From contig NZ_FLRH01000003.1 of assembly GCF_900089585.1 (NCBI RefSeq), forward strand, positions 2,308,501-2,372,500: a stretch of DNA of 64,000 nt, in the 5' to 3' direction. Position numbers and translations under genes: made by a program. The DNA comes from Micromonospora sediminicola. GTDB taxonomy: Bacteria; Actinomycetota; Actinomycetes; Mycobacteriales; Micromonosporaceae. This document shows positions 9,055-18,069 of this stretch, in pieces; within the stretch, counting starts at the first letter, position 1; every line of letters starts with the position of its first letter. The notes under the pieces are model-generated. The model did not search any database. It was not told where the DNA came from and saw only the letters and a list, made by a program, of their open reading frames with translations.

Positions 9055-9702
9055 GTGATAGCCGCGAGCGTCCTGCTCATCCTCGTCGCGGTCGTGCTGC
9101 TGGTGGTGGGCCTGGCCGGTGGGTCGAGCCCGCTGCTGATCGTGTCGATCGCGGCCAGCCTGCTGTCCGCCGTCGCCTTCGTCGCGTTCGCCCGCCAGGC
9201 GGCCGCCGCGAGGGCCACGGCGGGTCGGGAAGCCGGCCCGCGCACCCGGACCGCGCGCTCCGCCCCGTCCCCGGACGAGCCGGTGAGCCCGGTCCCGCAC
9301 CACACGTCGACGGTCGGCGCCGGCGGATCCGGGTGGCGGCAACCGCCCGGGTCGCCGGTGGCCGAGCCGTACGACCCGCCGGCCGACGCCTGGGCGCCCC
9401 CGGTGCCCCGCGCCGCCGGCCGCGCCGAGGTGACACCGACCTCGCCCGCGCCGGGCGACCTGTCCGAGGGTGAGCCCCCGGCCGAACACCTCACCGCCGG
9501 CGAACTGGCCCGGCTGGTGCGGCTGCCGGAGGAGGTCCGGGTCGTCGACGGCCACCCGCGCTTCCACCTGACCGACTGCCCGCACCTGGTGGGCCGGGCG
9601 GACGAACCACTGCCGGTCGCCGAGGCCGTCGAGCTCGGCTTCACCCCGTGCGCCCACTGCGCCGCGGGCACCACGTTGCTGGCCGACGCCCGGCCGTACT
9701 GA
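9055..9702 (+). CDS. Membrane-anchored hypothetical protein with C-terminal Cys/His module
   Basis: 215 aa, family not recognised. Two adjacent hydrophobic segments fill residues 1-48, then about 90 residues of low-complexity Pro/Ala/Arg sequence, then a compact C-terminal domain (about 140-215) with HPRFHLTDCPHLVG and FTPCAHCAAG. The CxH and CxxC spacing suggests metal binding. GTG 9055 is preceded by a GGGGGTGAG ribosome-binding site, and the next gene starts 2 bp after the stop. It follows divIVA, so an envelope role is possible but unproven. Confidence 0.7.
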   Translation: MIAASVLLILVAVVLLVVGLAGGSSPLLIVSIAASLLSAVAFVAFARQAAAARATAGREAGPRTRTARSAPSPDEPVSPVPHHTSTVGAGGSGWRQPPGSPVAEPYDPPADAWAPPVPRAAGRAEVTPTSPAPGDLSEGEPPAEHLTAGELARLVRLPEEVRVVDGHPRFHLTDCPHLVGRADEPLPVAEAVELGFTPCAHCAAGTTLLADARPY

Positions 9703-9704
9703 CC

Positions 9705-10013
9705 ATGACGATCGCGGACACCCCGCTCACCGTCGCGGTGCGCGTGAAGCCCGGCGCGTCCCGGGCCCGGGTGGGCGGTCGCCACGACGGGCCGCACGGT
9801 CCCGCGCTCGTCGTCGCCGTGCACGCGCCGGCGGTCGACGGCCGGGCCACCGAGGCGGTCCGGCGGGCGCTGGCGGACGCGCTGGGCGTCCGGCCCGCCG
9901 CGGTGTCGCTGCGGTCCGGCGCGACCAGCCGGGACAAGATCTTCCTGGTGGCGCACCCGCCCGACGGGTTGCCCGAGGTGCTGCGTCGGCTGCGCGACGG
10001 CAGCGCCGGGTGA
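9705..10013 (+). CDS. DUF167 (YggU) family protein
   Basis: Small cytoplasmic protein (102 aa) of the YggU/DUF167 family, whose function is unknown. Diagnostic features are the opening strand LTVAVRVKPGASRARV, the central VVAVHAPAVDGRATEAVRRALADALG and GATSRDKIFLV. ATG 9705 is 2 bp from the preceding stop; an in-frame ORF upstream reads through the previous gene and is rejected. Members often sit near yggS/yggT in bacteria, and here all are in the same neighbourhood. Confidence 0.88.
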   Translation: MTIADTPLTVAVRVKPGASRARVGGRHDGPHGPALVVAVHAPAVDGRATEAVRRALADALGVRPAAVSLRSGATSRDKIFLVAHPPDGLPEVLRRLRDGSAG

Positions 10014-10035
10014 GGAACCGTCGGGCCGGTCGGCG

Positions 10036-11541
10036 ATGACCCCGGGGCTGAACCTCGCGCTGCTGGTGGGCGCGGCCGTGCTGCTGGTCGCGGTGGGCGC
10101 GGTGCGCTTCTCCACCCGCCTCGGCGTGCCCAGCCTGCTGGTCTACCTGGCGCTGGGCGTGCTGATCGGCGAGGCGGGCCTGGGCATCGAATTCGACGAC
10201 GTCGAGCTGACCCGGGTGCTCGGGTTCTGCGCGCTCATCGTGATCATCGCCGAGGGCGGGCTGAGCGCCCGGTGGAGCACGCTGCGCCCGGTGCTCGGCC
10301 TGGCCTCGGCGTTGTCCACGGTCGGCGTGGTGGTCAGCATCGTGGTGGTCGGCGTGGTGGTGCACCTGCTGCTGGACCTGGACTGGCGGCTGGCCCTGCT
10401 CTACGGCGCGGTGCTGTCGTCCACCGACGCGGCGGCGGTCTTCGCCACCCTGCGCCGGCTGCGCCTGCCACCGCGACTGGTGGCCACGCTGGAGGCCGAG
10501 TCCGGGATGAACGACGCCCCGGTGGTCCTGCTGGTGCTGCTGCTGTCGCGGGCCGGGGCCGAGGCGGCCCACCCCTGGTGGTACGAGGCGCTGGTGCTCG
10601 GCTACGAGCTGGGGGCGGGCGCGGCGGTCGGGGTGGGCGCCGGCCTGGCCGGGCGGTACGCGTTGCGGCGCGCCGCGCTGCCCTCGTCCGGGCTCTACCC
10701 GATCGCGGTGGTCGGCTTCACGGTGCTGGCGTACGCGGCCGGCTCGGTGCTGCACGCCTCCGGCTTCCTGGCCGTCTACGTGGCCGGGGTGCTGCTCGGC
10801 AACTCCCGGCTGCCGCACCGGCAGGCGATCCTCGGCTTCGCCGACGGGCTGGCCTGGCTGGCCCAGATCGGCCTGTTCGTGCTGCTCGGTCTGCTGGTGT
10901 CGCCGAGCCGGCTGGACGCCGCGGTGCTGCCGGCGGTGATCACCGGGCTGGCCCTGCTGCTGCTCGCCCGGCCGCTGTCGGTGGCGGTGTCCGCGCTGCC
11001 GTTCCGGGTGAACCTGCGCGAGCAGCTCTTCCTGTCCTGGGCCGGCCTGCGCGGGGCGGTGCCGATCGTGCTGGCCACCATCCCGCTCTCGCTGCGGGTG
11101 CCCGGCGCGGACCGGCTCTTCGACGCGGTGTTCGTGCTGGTGGTGATCTTCACGCTGCTCCAGGCCGGGACGCTGGCCCGGGCGGCCCGCCGGTTGGGCG
11201 TGACCGCGCCCGCGGAGGCGAGCGAGATCCTGCTGGAGACCGCGCCGCTGGAGCGGATGCGGGCCGACCTGCTCCAGCTGGAGGTGCCGGCCGGCTCCCG
11301 GCTGGCCGGGGTGCACGTGGACGAGCTGCGGCTGCCGGTGGGCGCCGCGGTCACGCTGGTGCTGCGGGACGGGGTCGGCTTCGTGCCCGGTCCGGACACC
11401 CGGCTGAAGGTGGCGGACAGCCTGCTCATCGTCGCCACCGCCGGGGTGCGGGACGCCACCGAGCGGCGGTTGCGGGCGGTCAGTCGACGGGGCCGGTTGG
11501 CCCGCTGGTTTGGCGAGTACGGGGAGGACCGGACCGGCTGA
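10036..11541 (+). CDS. CPA1-type cation/proton antiporter with RCK_C-like domain
   Basis: 501-aa NhaP2/CvrA-like K+(Na+)/H+ antiporter. About 12-13 membrane helices occupy residues 1-385, with the transport-core motifs YGAVLSSTDAAAVFATL and ESGMNDAPVVLLV (membrane acidic residues). The soluble C-terminus from about residue 410 (LLQLEVPAGSRLAGVHVDEL, then DTRLKVADSLLIVAT) matches a TrkA-C/RCK_C regulatory domain that senses nucleotides or ions. It starts 22 bp after the DUF167 gene and probably shares its transcript. Confidence 0.88.
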   Translation: MTPGLNLALLVGAAVLLVAVGAVRFSTRLGVPSLLVYLALGVLIGEAGLGIEFDDVELTRVLGFCALIVIIAEGGLSARWSTLRPVLGLASALSTVGVVVSIVVVGVVVHLLLDLDWRLALLYGAVLSSTDAAAVFATLRRLRLPPRLVATLEAESGMNDAPVVLLVLLLSRAGAEAAHPWWYEALVLGYELGAGAAVGVGAGLAGRYALRRAALPSSGLYPIAVVGFTVLAYAAGSVLHASGFLAVYVAGVLLGNSRLPHRQAILGFADGLAWLAQIGLFVLLGLLVSPSRLDAAVLPAVITGLALLLLARPLSVAVSALPFRVNLREQLFLSWAGLRGAVPIVLATIPLSLRVPGADRLFDAVFVLVVIFTLLQAGTLARAARRLGVTAPAEASEILLETAPLERMRADLLQLEVPAGSRLAGVHVDELRLPVGAAVTLVLRDGVGFVPGPDTRLKVADSLLIVATAGVRDATERRLRAVSRRGRLARWFGEYGEDRTG

Positions 11542-11764
11542 TCTGCTAGCGTTCCTTTTGCCCCGGTTAGTGGCATTCCGGGGCGGAAAAGCGGAGCGAC
11601 GGTGCGGCACGTTGTCGGACGCCTGTACGTTCCGTATTCTTGCCAACCTCCGGAGTGCGCGGCGCGGTCGCCGTGCGCCCGTCTGTTCGTGGGGGACGCC
11701 GGCGCCGGTGACCCCTGCCCACGTACCGCTGAGCGCCGCGCCCACGCGGCTGAGGGAGCTGACG

Positions 11765-12184
11765 ATGGCGAAGCCAGCCGAGACCAGGACCGCCGGCCGC
11801 AAGCCGGTGGCGAAGGCCACCCGCAGCGCGGCGGAGACCGAGAAGATCCGGGCCGCCCTGGCGGCACGGCGGGACGAGCTCAACACCGAGTACGATCAGA
11901 CGCTGAGCGAGATCACCGAGCTGCAGCGCGACCGGCTGACCGACTCGGCCGGGGACGACCAGGCCGACACCGGCACCAAGACGTTCGAGCGCGAGCAGGA
12001 GATCTCACTCGCCAACAGCATCAAGGAGCGGATCACGCAGGTCGAGCGCGCGCTGGAGCGGCTCGACGAGGGTGGCTACGGCTGGTGCGAGCGGTGCGGC
12101 AACCCGATCCCGGTGGAGCGGCTCGCCGCGTTCCCGTCGGCCACCCTCTGCGTGAGCTGCAAGCAGCTGGAGGAGCGGCGCTGA
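11765..12184 (+). CDS. DksA/TraR-family zinc-finger protein
   Basis: 139-aa C4 zinc-finger protein. The coiled-coil hairpin (about residues 25-100) ends with ERALERLDEGGYGWCERCG, and the finger is CERCG, 17 residues, then CVSCK. DksA/TraR proteins bind the RNA polymerase secondary channel; actinobacterial members such as RbpA-unrelated CarD/DksA-like proteins vary in effect, so the target genes are unknown. ATG 11765 has GGGAG upstream; the longer in-frame extension from 11510 is rejected. A 223-bp gap precedes it, with TAGCGT at 11547-11552 as a candidate -10. Confidence 0.88.
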   Translation: MAKPAETRTAGRKPVAKATRSAAETEKIRAALAARRDELNTEYDQTLSEITELQRDRLTDSAGDDQADTGTKTFEREQEISLANSIKERITQVERALERLDEGGYGWCERCGNPIPVERLAAFPSATLCVSCKQLEERR

Positions 12185-12251
12185 CGTCCGCTCCCCGGCG
12201 GCCGTACGGCAGACGGTGACCGCCACCGTCGCGAGCGTCGATGGGGAGCAG

Positions 12252-12857
12252 ATGACCGCAGCACCGCCCGCCGGTTCCGGCACCACCGAGACAGGCGCCG
12301 GCGCGCCCCGCCGAAAGGCGGTCGGCCTGCTGCTCGGCGTGTCCCTGGTCTCGCTCCTGGCGGACCTCGGCACGAAGCAGCTCGCGCTCAGCGAGCTGCC
12401 CGGCCGGGAGGAGCCGGTGTCGGTGCTCGGCGGCGCCGTCTACTTCACCCTCACCCGCAACAGCGGCGCGGCCTGGAGCATCGGCTCCGACCACACCTGG
12501 GTCTTCCCGCTGATCACGTTCGGCGTGATCGGCTGGATCGCCTGGATGGCGCTGCGGCTGCGCTCGCTGCCCTGGGCGGTGTCGCTGGGTCTGGTGCTGG
12601 GCGGCGCGCTGGGCAACCTGGCCGACCGGATCTTCCGCGCGCCGGGGCACTTCGTCGGCCACGTGGTCGACATGATCAGCGTGTTCGGCCCGTACGGTGA
12701 GTTCTTCCCGGTGTTCAACCTGGCCGACAGCTCGCTGTTCTGCGGCGTGGTGCTGGCGGTCTTCCTGGAGCTGACCGGCCGGCAGCGCGACGGCTCCCGG
12801 GCCGCCGCGAAACCCGCCACCGAGGACGCCCCGGCCGACCAGAAGGAGCGCGCGTGA
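12252..12857 (+). CDS. lspA: LspA, lipoprotein signal peptidase (signal peptidase II)
   Basis: Aspartyl membrane protease that removes signal peptides from prolipoproteins after Lgt acts (lgt is also in this window at 49.7 kb). About 201 aa with four membrane helices. The catalytic aspartates lie in [11 protein letters not shown] and FNLADSSLF; the conserved TRNSGAAWS is present. ATG 12252 is preceded by GGGGAG at good spacing; GTG 12216 in frame would add 12 residues and is the alternative. The stop overlaps the next gene (GTGA). Confidence 0.94.
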   Translation: MTAAPPAGSGTTETGAGAPRRKAVGLLLGVSLVSLLADLGTKQLALSELPGREEPVSVLGGAVYFTLTRNSGAAWSIGSDHTWVFPLITFGVIGWIAWMALRLRSLPWAVSLGLVLGGALGNLADRIFRAPGHFVGHVVDMISVFGPYGEFFPVFNLADSSLFCGVVLAVFLELTGRQRDGSRAAAKPATEDAPADQKERA

Positions 12858-13798
12858 CCGCCGCGTTCGCCACCGGCGGCGACCACCGGTCCCTGCCCGT
12901 CCCGGACGGGCTCGACGGCATGCGGCTGGACCAGGCCGTGTCCCGACTGTTCGGGCTGTCCCGCACCGCCGCGGCGGCGCTGGTGGACGCCGGGGACGCG
13001 CTGGTCGACGGCGCGGTCCGGGCCAACTCGCACAAGGTCCGGGCCGGCTCCTGGCTGGAGGTCACGCTGCCCGCGCCGGCCGCGCCGCCGACCGTGGTGC
13101 CGCAGGCCGTGCCCGGGCTGACCGTCGTCTACGCCGACGACGACATCGTGGTGGTGGACAAGCCGGTCGGGGTGGCCGCCCACCCGAGCCCCGGCTGGAC
13201 CGGCCCGACCGTGATCGGCGGGCTCGCCGGCATCGGTCACCGGATCTCCACCAGCGGCGCCGCCGAGCGGCAGGGCGTGGTGCACCGGCTCGACGTGGGC
13301 ACCACCGGAATCATGACGGTGGCCAAGAGCGAGCTGGCCTACACCGCGTTGAAGCGCGCGTTCAAGGAACGCGAGGTGGAGAAGCGCTACCACGCCGTGG
13401 TGCAGGGCCACCCGGACCCGCTGCGCGGCACCATCGACGCGCCGATCGACCGGCACCCCCACCACGACTACCGCTGGGCGGTCGTCTCCGGGGGCAAGCC
13501 GAGCATCACCCACTACGACACGCTGGAGGCGTTCCCCTCCGCCAGCCTGCTCGACGTGCGGCTGGAGACCGGGCGTACGCACCAGATCCGGGTGCACTTC
13601 TCCAGCATGCGGCACCCCTGCGTCGGTGACCTGACCTACGGCGCCGACCCGACGCTGTCCGCCCGGCTCGGCCTGGCCCGGCAGTGGCTGCACGCCCGCT
13701 CGTTGAGCTTCGCGCACCCGCGCACCGGCGACGAGGTCACCTTCGTCAGCGACTACCCGGACGACCTGGCCCGGGCGCTGGAGATCCTGCGCGACTGA
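12854..13798 (+). CDS. RluD-type 23S rRNA pseudouridine synthase
   Basis: 314 aa. The N-terminal S4 RNA-binding domain is [18 protein letters not shown]..., and the catalytic domain has the motif [13 protein letters not shown] with the nucleophilic Asp, plus GRTHQIRVH. RluD-class enzymes modify helix 69 of 23S rRNA. The GTG start overlaps lspA by four bases, the usual lspA-rluD pairing. Confidence 0.93.
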   Translation: MTAAFATGGDHRSLPVPDGLDGMRLDQAVSRLFGLSRTAAAALVDAGDALVDGAVRANSHKVRAGSWLEVTLPAPAAPPTVVPQAVPGLTVVYADDDIVVVDKPVGVAAHPSPGWTGPTVIGGLAGIGHRISTSGAAERQGVVHRLDVGTTGIMTVAKSELAYTALKRAFKEREVEKRYHAVVQGHPDPLRGTIDAPIDRHPHHDYRWAVVSGGKPSITHYDTLEAFPSASLLDVRLETGRTHQIRVHFSSMRHPCVGDLTYGADPTLSARLGLARQWLHARSLSFAHPRTGDEVTFVSDYPDDLARALEILRD

Positions 13799-13799
13799 C

Positions 13800-14654
13800 G
13801 TGACCGACCGTCCCGCGCCGCCGCGCCGGTCGCGTGCCGCCGCGCTGACCTGGCTCGCCCTCGCCTGTGCGCTGATCGTGCTGGTCGTGGGCGTGGCACA
13901 GCGGCGGGACCGGCCGGTGGGCGACCGCACGGTGGGCGAGGTGACCCGGGTCGGCGTGGCCGACGGCGACGCGGTGCCGGCGTACCTGCGCGCCGCCGGG
14001 GACGAGCTGGCCCGGCTCGACGCGCCCGACGGCTACGCCCTGGTCTCGTTCAGCGCCTACCTGACGCCGGCCCGGGTGGCGTCCACGCTGGGCGGCACGC
14101 CGGTGTCGGCCGTGGTCGCCCGGGTGCCGCTGCCGGGCCGGCAGACCGAGATCGTGCGCATCGCCGCGCTGCGCCTGCCCGACGACGTGGCCGGCGGGAT
14201 GGCCGAGGTCGCCGCGCGCAAGGACCGCGAGGCGGCGGACTACCGGGCCCGCGCCGCCGCCCCGGCGGCCACCGCCGACCCCGAGGCGCGCCGGGTGTAC
14301 GCCACCGGGGCCGAGGTGGCGGCCCGGGAGGCGGACGCCTACCGGGCCGGGTGCGCCTGCGTCTACGCCGCCGTGGTGCGGGGCGGGCCGGACGCGCTGC
14401 GCACGCTCGCCGCCCGTCCCGGCGTACGCGGGGTCGACCCGGCGCCGGAGGTGACCCGCCTGGACCGCACGGTGTTCACCCCGCCGCTGCCGGAGCAGCG
14501 CGACGTGGCCCGGCCGCCGGCCGACACCGGGTTGGCGTCCGGCGACGGTATGGGTGATTCGTCGGAAGCCGCACCGACGGTGAGCGGACCCTCACCCGTC
14601 GCCCGCCCGGCCGCCACCGGGTCCGGGTCGCCCAATCCCGCTCCCACCTCCTGA
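13800..14654 (+). CDS. Hypothetical protein with N-terminal membrane anchor
   Basis: 284 aa, family not recognised. A short basic stretch is followed by one membrane helix (about residues 13-32), placing the rest outside the membrane. A mixed alpha/beta region (about 50-220) contains two cysteines in CACVYAAVVRGG, and the last 60 residues are Pro/Ser/Thr-rich. The GTG start follows the rluD stop by one base, so it is probably cotranscribed. Nothing in the sequence fixes a function. Confidence 0.65.
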   Translation: MTDRPAPPRRSRAAALTWLALACALIVLVVGVAQRRDRPVGDRTVGEVTRVGVADGDAVPAYLRAAGDELARLDAPDGYALVSFSAYLTPARVASTLGGTPVSAVVARVPLPGRQTEIVRIAALRLPDDVAGGMAEVAARKDREAADYRARAAAPAATADPEARRVYATGAEVAAREADAYRAGCACVYAAVVRGGPDALRTLAARPGVRGVDPAPEVTRLDRTVFTPPLPEQRDVARPPADTGLASGDGMGDSSEAAPTVSGPSPVARPAATGSGSPNPAPTS

Positions 14655-14794
14655 GACACCCCGGTGCGCGACGGCGCGACGGGTGACACGGTGAGGAGGG
14701 CCACCGGGCGATGTGCGGAGCGGGGAGTGGTCCGAATAGGGTTTCGTTCGTAGCCTGTCAGGCGGAGATCGATGGGCTGGGGGAGGGCGAATCC

Positions 14795-16318
14795 TTGGAC
14801 GGCAGCGAGACCGGCTGGGGTCGGCAGGGTGAGCCGGCACCGCGGTGGCGGGCGCTGCTCGACCGGGCCCGCCTGGGCGGTCGCGGCGCGGAGCACACCG
14901 ACGCCGAGCGGCGCGCCGAGGAGAACCCGGCACCACCACCCGAGCCGTTGCCGCGTCGCGGCGCGGGCAACGGGTGGACCGGCCGTGCCGCCGCCGTCGG
15001 CCGCGCCGCCGACGGGTCGTACGGCGCCGAGCCCGGCTACCGCGCCGAGGCCACGTTCCGGGTCGATCCCGCCTTCCGCGCCGACCCCCGCCTCGACGGC
15101 GAGCCGGCCTACCGCGCGGAGCCCGCGTACCGCGCCGACCCGGAGCCGGCCGCGCCGAGCTGGCGGGCCGAGCCGACGTACGCCCCCGAGCCGTCCTGGC
15201 GCGCCGAGGCGCCCCTCGCCCCGGAACCACGCGCCGAACCGTCGTGGGGCGGCGAGCCGGTCCCCGAGCCCCGTGGGCGGGCCGAGGCGCCGGTCGAGTC
15301 CCGCTACGCGCTGCTCGACGGCGGCTACCGGCCCGCGCCGCCCCCGGCGGAGTCCCGCTACGCGCTGTTGGACCGGGGCCGCTACCGCCCGGAGACCCCG
15401 CCCGCCCCGGAGCCGGTGCTGCCCGCCCCGCGACGGCCGGTGGAGGCCCGGCCCGGCCCGGTCGAGCCGGCGCCGGCGCGGTGGCGGGCCCGCGCCCCGC
15501 AGCAGGACCCCGAGCTGGAGCGGGCGACCGGGGTGCTCCGCCGCGAGCTGGGCACGCCCCGGGTGCTCGCGTTCGCCAACCCCAAGGGCGGCGTGCACAA
15601 GACCACCGCGACCGTGCTCGCCGCGGCCACCGTGGGCAGCGTGCGCGGGCGCGGCGTGCTCGCCTGGGACGACAACGAGCTGCGCGGCACGCTCGGTCTG
15701 CGGGCCGGCAGCGCCCGCCACGCCCGCACCATCCGCCACCTGGTCCACGACCTGGCGCAGATCGAGATCCTGGAGGGTGACACGCTGCTGTCGCACCTCG
15801 ACGACTACCTGCGGCACGCCTCCGACGGCTCCTACGACGTGCTGGCCGGCGAGGAGAGCCCACGGTTCGCCCAGCGCCTCGACCAGTTCACCGTCAAGCG
15901 GGTGCTGGAGCTGCTGCGCCGGACCCACGAGGTGGTCTGCGTGGACACCGGCAACAACGTGGAGAGCCCGAACTGGCGCACCGTCATGCAGGCCGCCGAC
16001 CAGCTCGTGGTGACCACCGTGCCGCGCGAGGACGCCGCCTTCAGCGCCGACTGGATGCTCGACCTGCTGCACGAGGTCGGCATGGGTGAGCTGGCCGACA
16101 ACGCGGTCACGCTGATCTCCTGCCCGACCCCGGGTCGCACCTCCCTGCAGGACGACCTGGAGCGGCACTTCGCCACCCGCACCCGGGCGGTCGCCGTGGT
16201 GCCCTACGACCCGGCGCTGGAGACCGGCTCCTCGATCGAATACCACCAGCTCCAGGCGGAGACCCGGGACGCCTGGCTCAAGGCGGCCGCGGTGATGGTG
16301 GAGCCGTTCGCGCGCTGA
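14795..16318 (+). CDS. MinD/ParA-like P-loop ATPase with long disordered N-terminus
   Basis: About 507 aa. Residues 1-250 are low-complexity, with recurring YRAEP/SWRAEP and ESRYALLD units. The C-terminal half is a ParA/MinD (SIMIBI) fold: deviant Walker A NPKGGVHKTT (about 263-272), in which His replaces the usual Gly before Lys, then LAWDDNELRGTLGLR and VVCVDTGNNVESPNW where DxxPP is expected. TTG 14795 fits best because GGGGGAGGG lies just upstream; ATG 14711 would add 28 residues. Related proteins position chromosomes, division sites or secretion systems, but no partner gene is adjacent. Confidence 0.75.
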   Translation: MDGSETGWGRQGEPAPRWRALLDRARLGGRGAEHTDAERRAEENPAPPPEPLPRRGAGNGWTGRAAAVGRAADGSYGAEPGYRAEATFRVDPAFRADPRLDGEPAYRAEPAYRADPEPAAPSWRAEPTYAPEPSWRAEAPLAPEPRAEPSWGGEPVPEPRGRAEAPVESRYALLDGGYRPAPPPAESRYALLDRGRYRPETPPAPEPVLPAPRRPVEARPGPVEPAPARWRARAPQQDPELERATGVLRRELGTPRVLAFANPKGGVHKTTATVLAAATVGSVRGRGVLAWDDNELRGTLGLRAGSARHARTIRHLVHDLAQIEILEGDTLLSHLDDYLRHASDGSYDVLAGEESPRFAQRLDQFTVKRVLELLRRTHEVVCVDTGNNVESPNWRTVMQAADQLVVTTVPREDAAFSADWMLDLLHEVGMGELADNAVTLISCPTPGRTSLQDDLERHFATRTRAVAVVPYDPALETGSSIEYHQLQAETRDAWLKAAAVMVEPFAR

Positions 16319-16366
16319 CCGCCCACCACCGCCCCGCGCCGGGCCCCGGCCTGAGAGGATCACCGG

Positions 16367-17293
16367 GTGAGTCCGGACACCCCTGATCCCGAGCGTCCCG
16401 GCGGCGGACCGACCGACCGGCAGGCGCCCGAGGCGGCGCAGTCCGCCGGCGCCCGCGCGACCGACGGGCGGTCGCCCGAGGGCGCGCGCGCGGCCGACGC
16501 GCAACCGCCCGCCTGGCCGAGCGGCCTGCCGGTGCCCGCCGGCACCCCGGTCACCGCGCCCGGCGCGGACCCGCTCGCCGGCCATCCGGGCGTCGTGGGG
16601 CAGCTGCCCGGAGCGGCCCCGGCCGCCCGGCGCGCCGTCCGCCGCCCGGTCGCGACCGTCCTCGGCCTGGCCGCGCTGCTGACCGCGCTCGGCGCGCCGC
16701 TGGGGTTGCTGTGGGCGTGGCTGGCGCCGGACACACCGGTGCGGCAGACCCCGGACGGGGCGGTCTACGTCACCCCGCAGCCGGAGCAGCCGATCGCCGC
16801 CGACGGCTGGTTCAGCCTCCTGGCGCTCGGCTTCGGCGTGCTCGCCGCGGTCGCGCTCTGGGTGCTGCTGCGTCGTCGACGCGGCCCGGCCGGCCTGCTC
16901 GCGGTGACGCTGGGCGGGCTCGGCGCCGCCGTGGTGGCCTGGCAGGTGGGCCGCCGGATCGGGCTGGCCACGTTCCAGCGGCTGCTGGACACCGCGCCGC
17001 CGGGCACCGACTTCACCAAACCCGCCGACCTGCGCGCCGGCGGCGTCGACTGGTACGGACCGCTGCCCGTGCCGCACGGCAGCCTGCTGCTCGCCGCGTT
17101 CGGCGCGGCCGTGACATACACGCTGCTGGCCGGGTGGTCCCGCTGGCCGTCGCTGCGCCCGGAACCGGAGCCCGGCGGCCACTGGCCGCCCCCCACGGGT
17201 CAGGCGGGCGACTGGCCGCCGTCGACGGGTCAGGCGGGCGACCGGCCGCCGCCCGGGATCAGTTCGGCGCCGGGAGACCCGCCAGCTCGCTGA
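16367..17293 (+). CDS. DUF2567-like membrane protein
   Basis: 308 aa. About 85 disordered Pro/Ala/Gly-rich residues are followed by four membrane helices (about residues 90-115, 145-167, 172-190 and 240-260) separated by a conserved-looking loop with TPDGAVYVTPQPEQPIAADGWF. This pattern resembles actinobacterial DUF2567 proteins of unknown role; the assignment is tentative. The tail holds a short repeat of WPPxTGQAGD. GTG start; its 3' end overlaps the convergent LON-domain gene by 35 bp. Confidence 0.65.
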   Translation: MSPDTPDPERPGGGPTDRQAPEAAQSAGARATDGRSPEGARAADAQPPAWPSGLPVPAGTPVTAPGADPLAGHPGVVGQLPGAAPAARRAVRRPVATVLGLAALLTALGAPLGLLWAWLAPDTPVRQTPDGAVYVTPQPEQPIAADGWFSLLALGFGVLAAVALWVLLRRRRGPAGLLAVTLGGLGAAVVAWQVGRRIGLATFQRLLDTAPPGTDFTKPADLRAGGVDWYGPLPVPHGSLLLAAFGAAVTYTLLAGWSRWPSLRPEPEPGGHWPPPTGQAGDWPPSTGQAGDRPPPGISSAPGDPPAR

Positions 17294-17963
17294 GCGGCAC
17301 CGGCACGGCCCGCACCTCGCGCAGCAGCGCCGTCTCCCGGTGCAGCAGGCGCAGCTCGGCGCGCAGCCGGCCGGGCGTGTCGTCGATGGCGAGCAGCCGC
17401 TGCCGGTCCGCGACGGTCAGCGCGGCGGTCGCGGCGACCAGGTGCGACAGCACGGTCGGGTCCTCGGGCAGCTGCTCGGAGATGTCCTCCGGGTCCGGCC
17501 GGATCAGGCCCAGATAGTGCCGGAACACCGAGATCACCCGGGCGGCCAGCAGATCGGCCGTCTCGTCCGGGCCGGTCGGCTCGGGCAGCCACTCCACCTC
17601 GGCGGTGAGGTAGGGCTCGGCGGCGTCGTCGACCTCGGCGATGCGGAACCTCCGCCGCCCCACGGTGACGATGTCGAAACCGCCGTCGGCCAGCTCGGTG
17701 ACCTGCCGCAGCTCGGCGGTGCAGCCCACCTCGTGCAGGGTGACCGGGCCGCCGGCCAGCCCGGACCGCCCCGGCGGCCCGGCGGGCGCGACCTCCCACC
17801 CGGCCTGGATCGCCACCACCCCGAACTCGCGGGGCGCGCCCTCGGGCAGCCCGACCAGGTGGCGGACCAACGCCCGGTAGCGCTCCTCGAAGATGTGCAG
17901 CGGAAGGACCAGCCCGGGGAAGAGGACGGTCCCGAGGGGGAACACCGGCAGCCGTGCGCTCAC
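17259..17963 (-). CDS. LON substrate-binding domain protein
   Basis: 234-aa protein made almost entirely of a LON N-terminal (substrate-binding) domain without AAA+ or protease domains. It opens with [20 protein letters not shown] and [10 protein letters not shown], then [35 protein letters not shown], the classic family core. Such stand-alone domains are common in actinobacteria and their function is unknown. GTG 17963 gives the family N-terminus. It faces away from hisD, whose start is 107 bp away, so the two promoters share this gap. Confidence 0.88.
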   Translation of the reverse strand: MSARLPVFPLGTVLFPGLVLPLHIFEERYRALVRHLVGLPEGAPREFGVVAIQAGWEVAPAGPPGRSGLAGGPVTLHEVGCTAELRQVTELADGGFDIVTVGRRRFRIAEVDDAAEPYLTAEVEWLPEPTGPDETADLLAARVISVFRHYLGLIRPDPEDISEQLPEDPTVLSHLVAATAALTVADRQRLLAIDDTPGRLRAELRLLHRETALLREVRAVPVPLSELAGLPAPN

Positions 17964-18056
17964 TGATCGAGCGTATCCCCCGTACGCCCGTCCGGCGTGT
18001 CCCGGCTCACCGTCCCGGCGTGCGGGCGGCCCCGACCGGTCCGCGCGGTGGCGGCC

Positions 18057-18062
18057 TAGACT
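18057..18062 (+). promoter_or_regulatory. -10 element for leaderless hisD transcript
   Basis: TAGACT lies 7 bp upstream of the hisD GTG, the spacing at which transcription begins at or next to the start codon. There is no ribosome-binding site upstream of the GTG, which agrees with a leaderless mRNA. No clear -35 is seen. Confidence 0.5.
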
Positions 18063-18069
18063 CGCAGAC

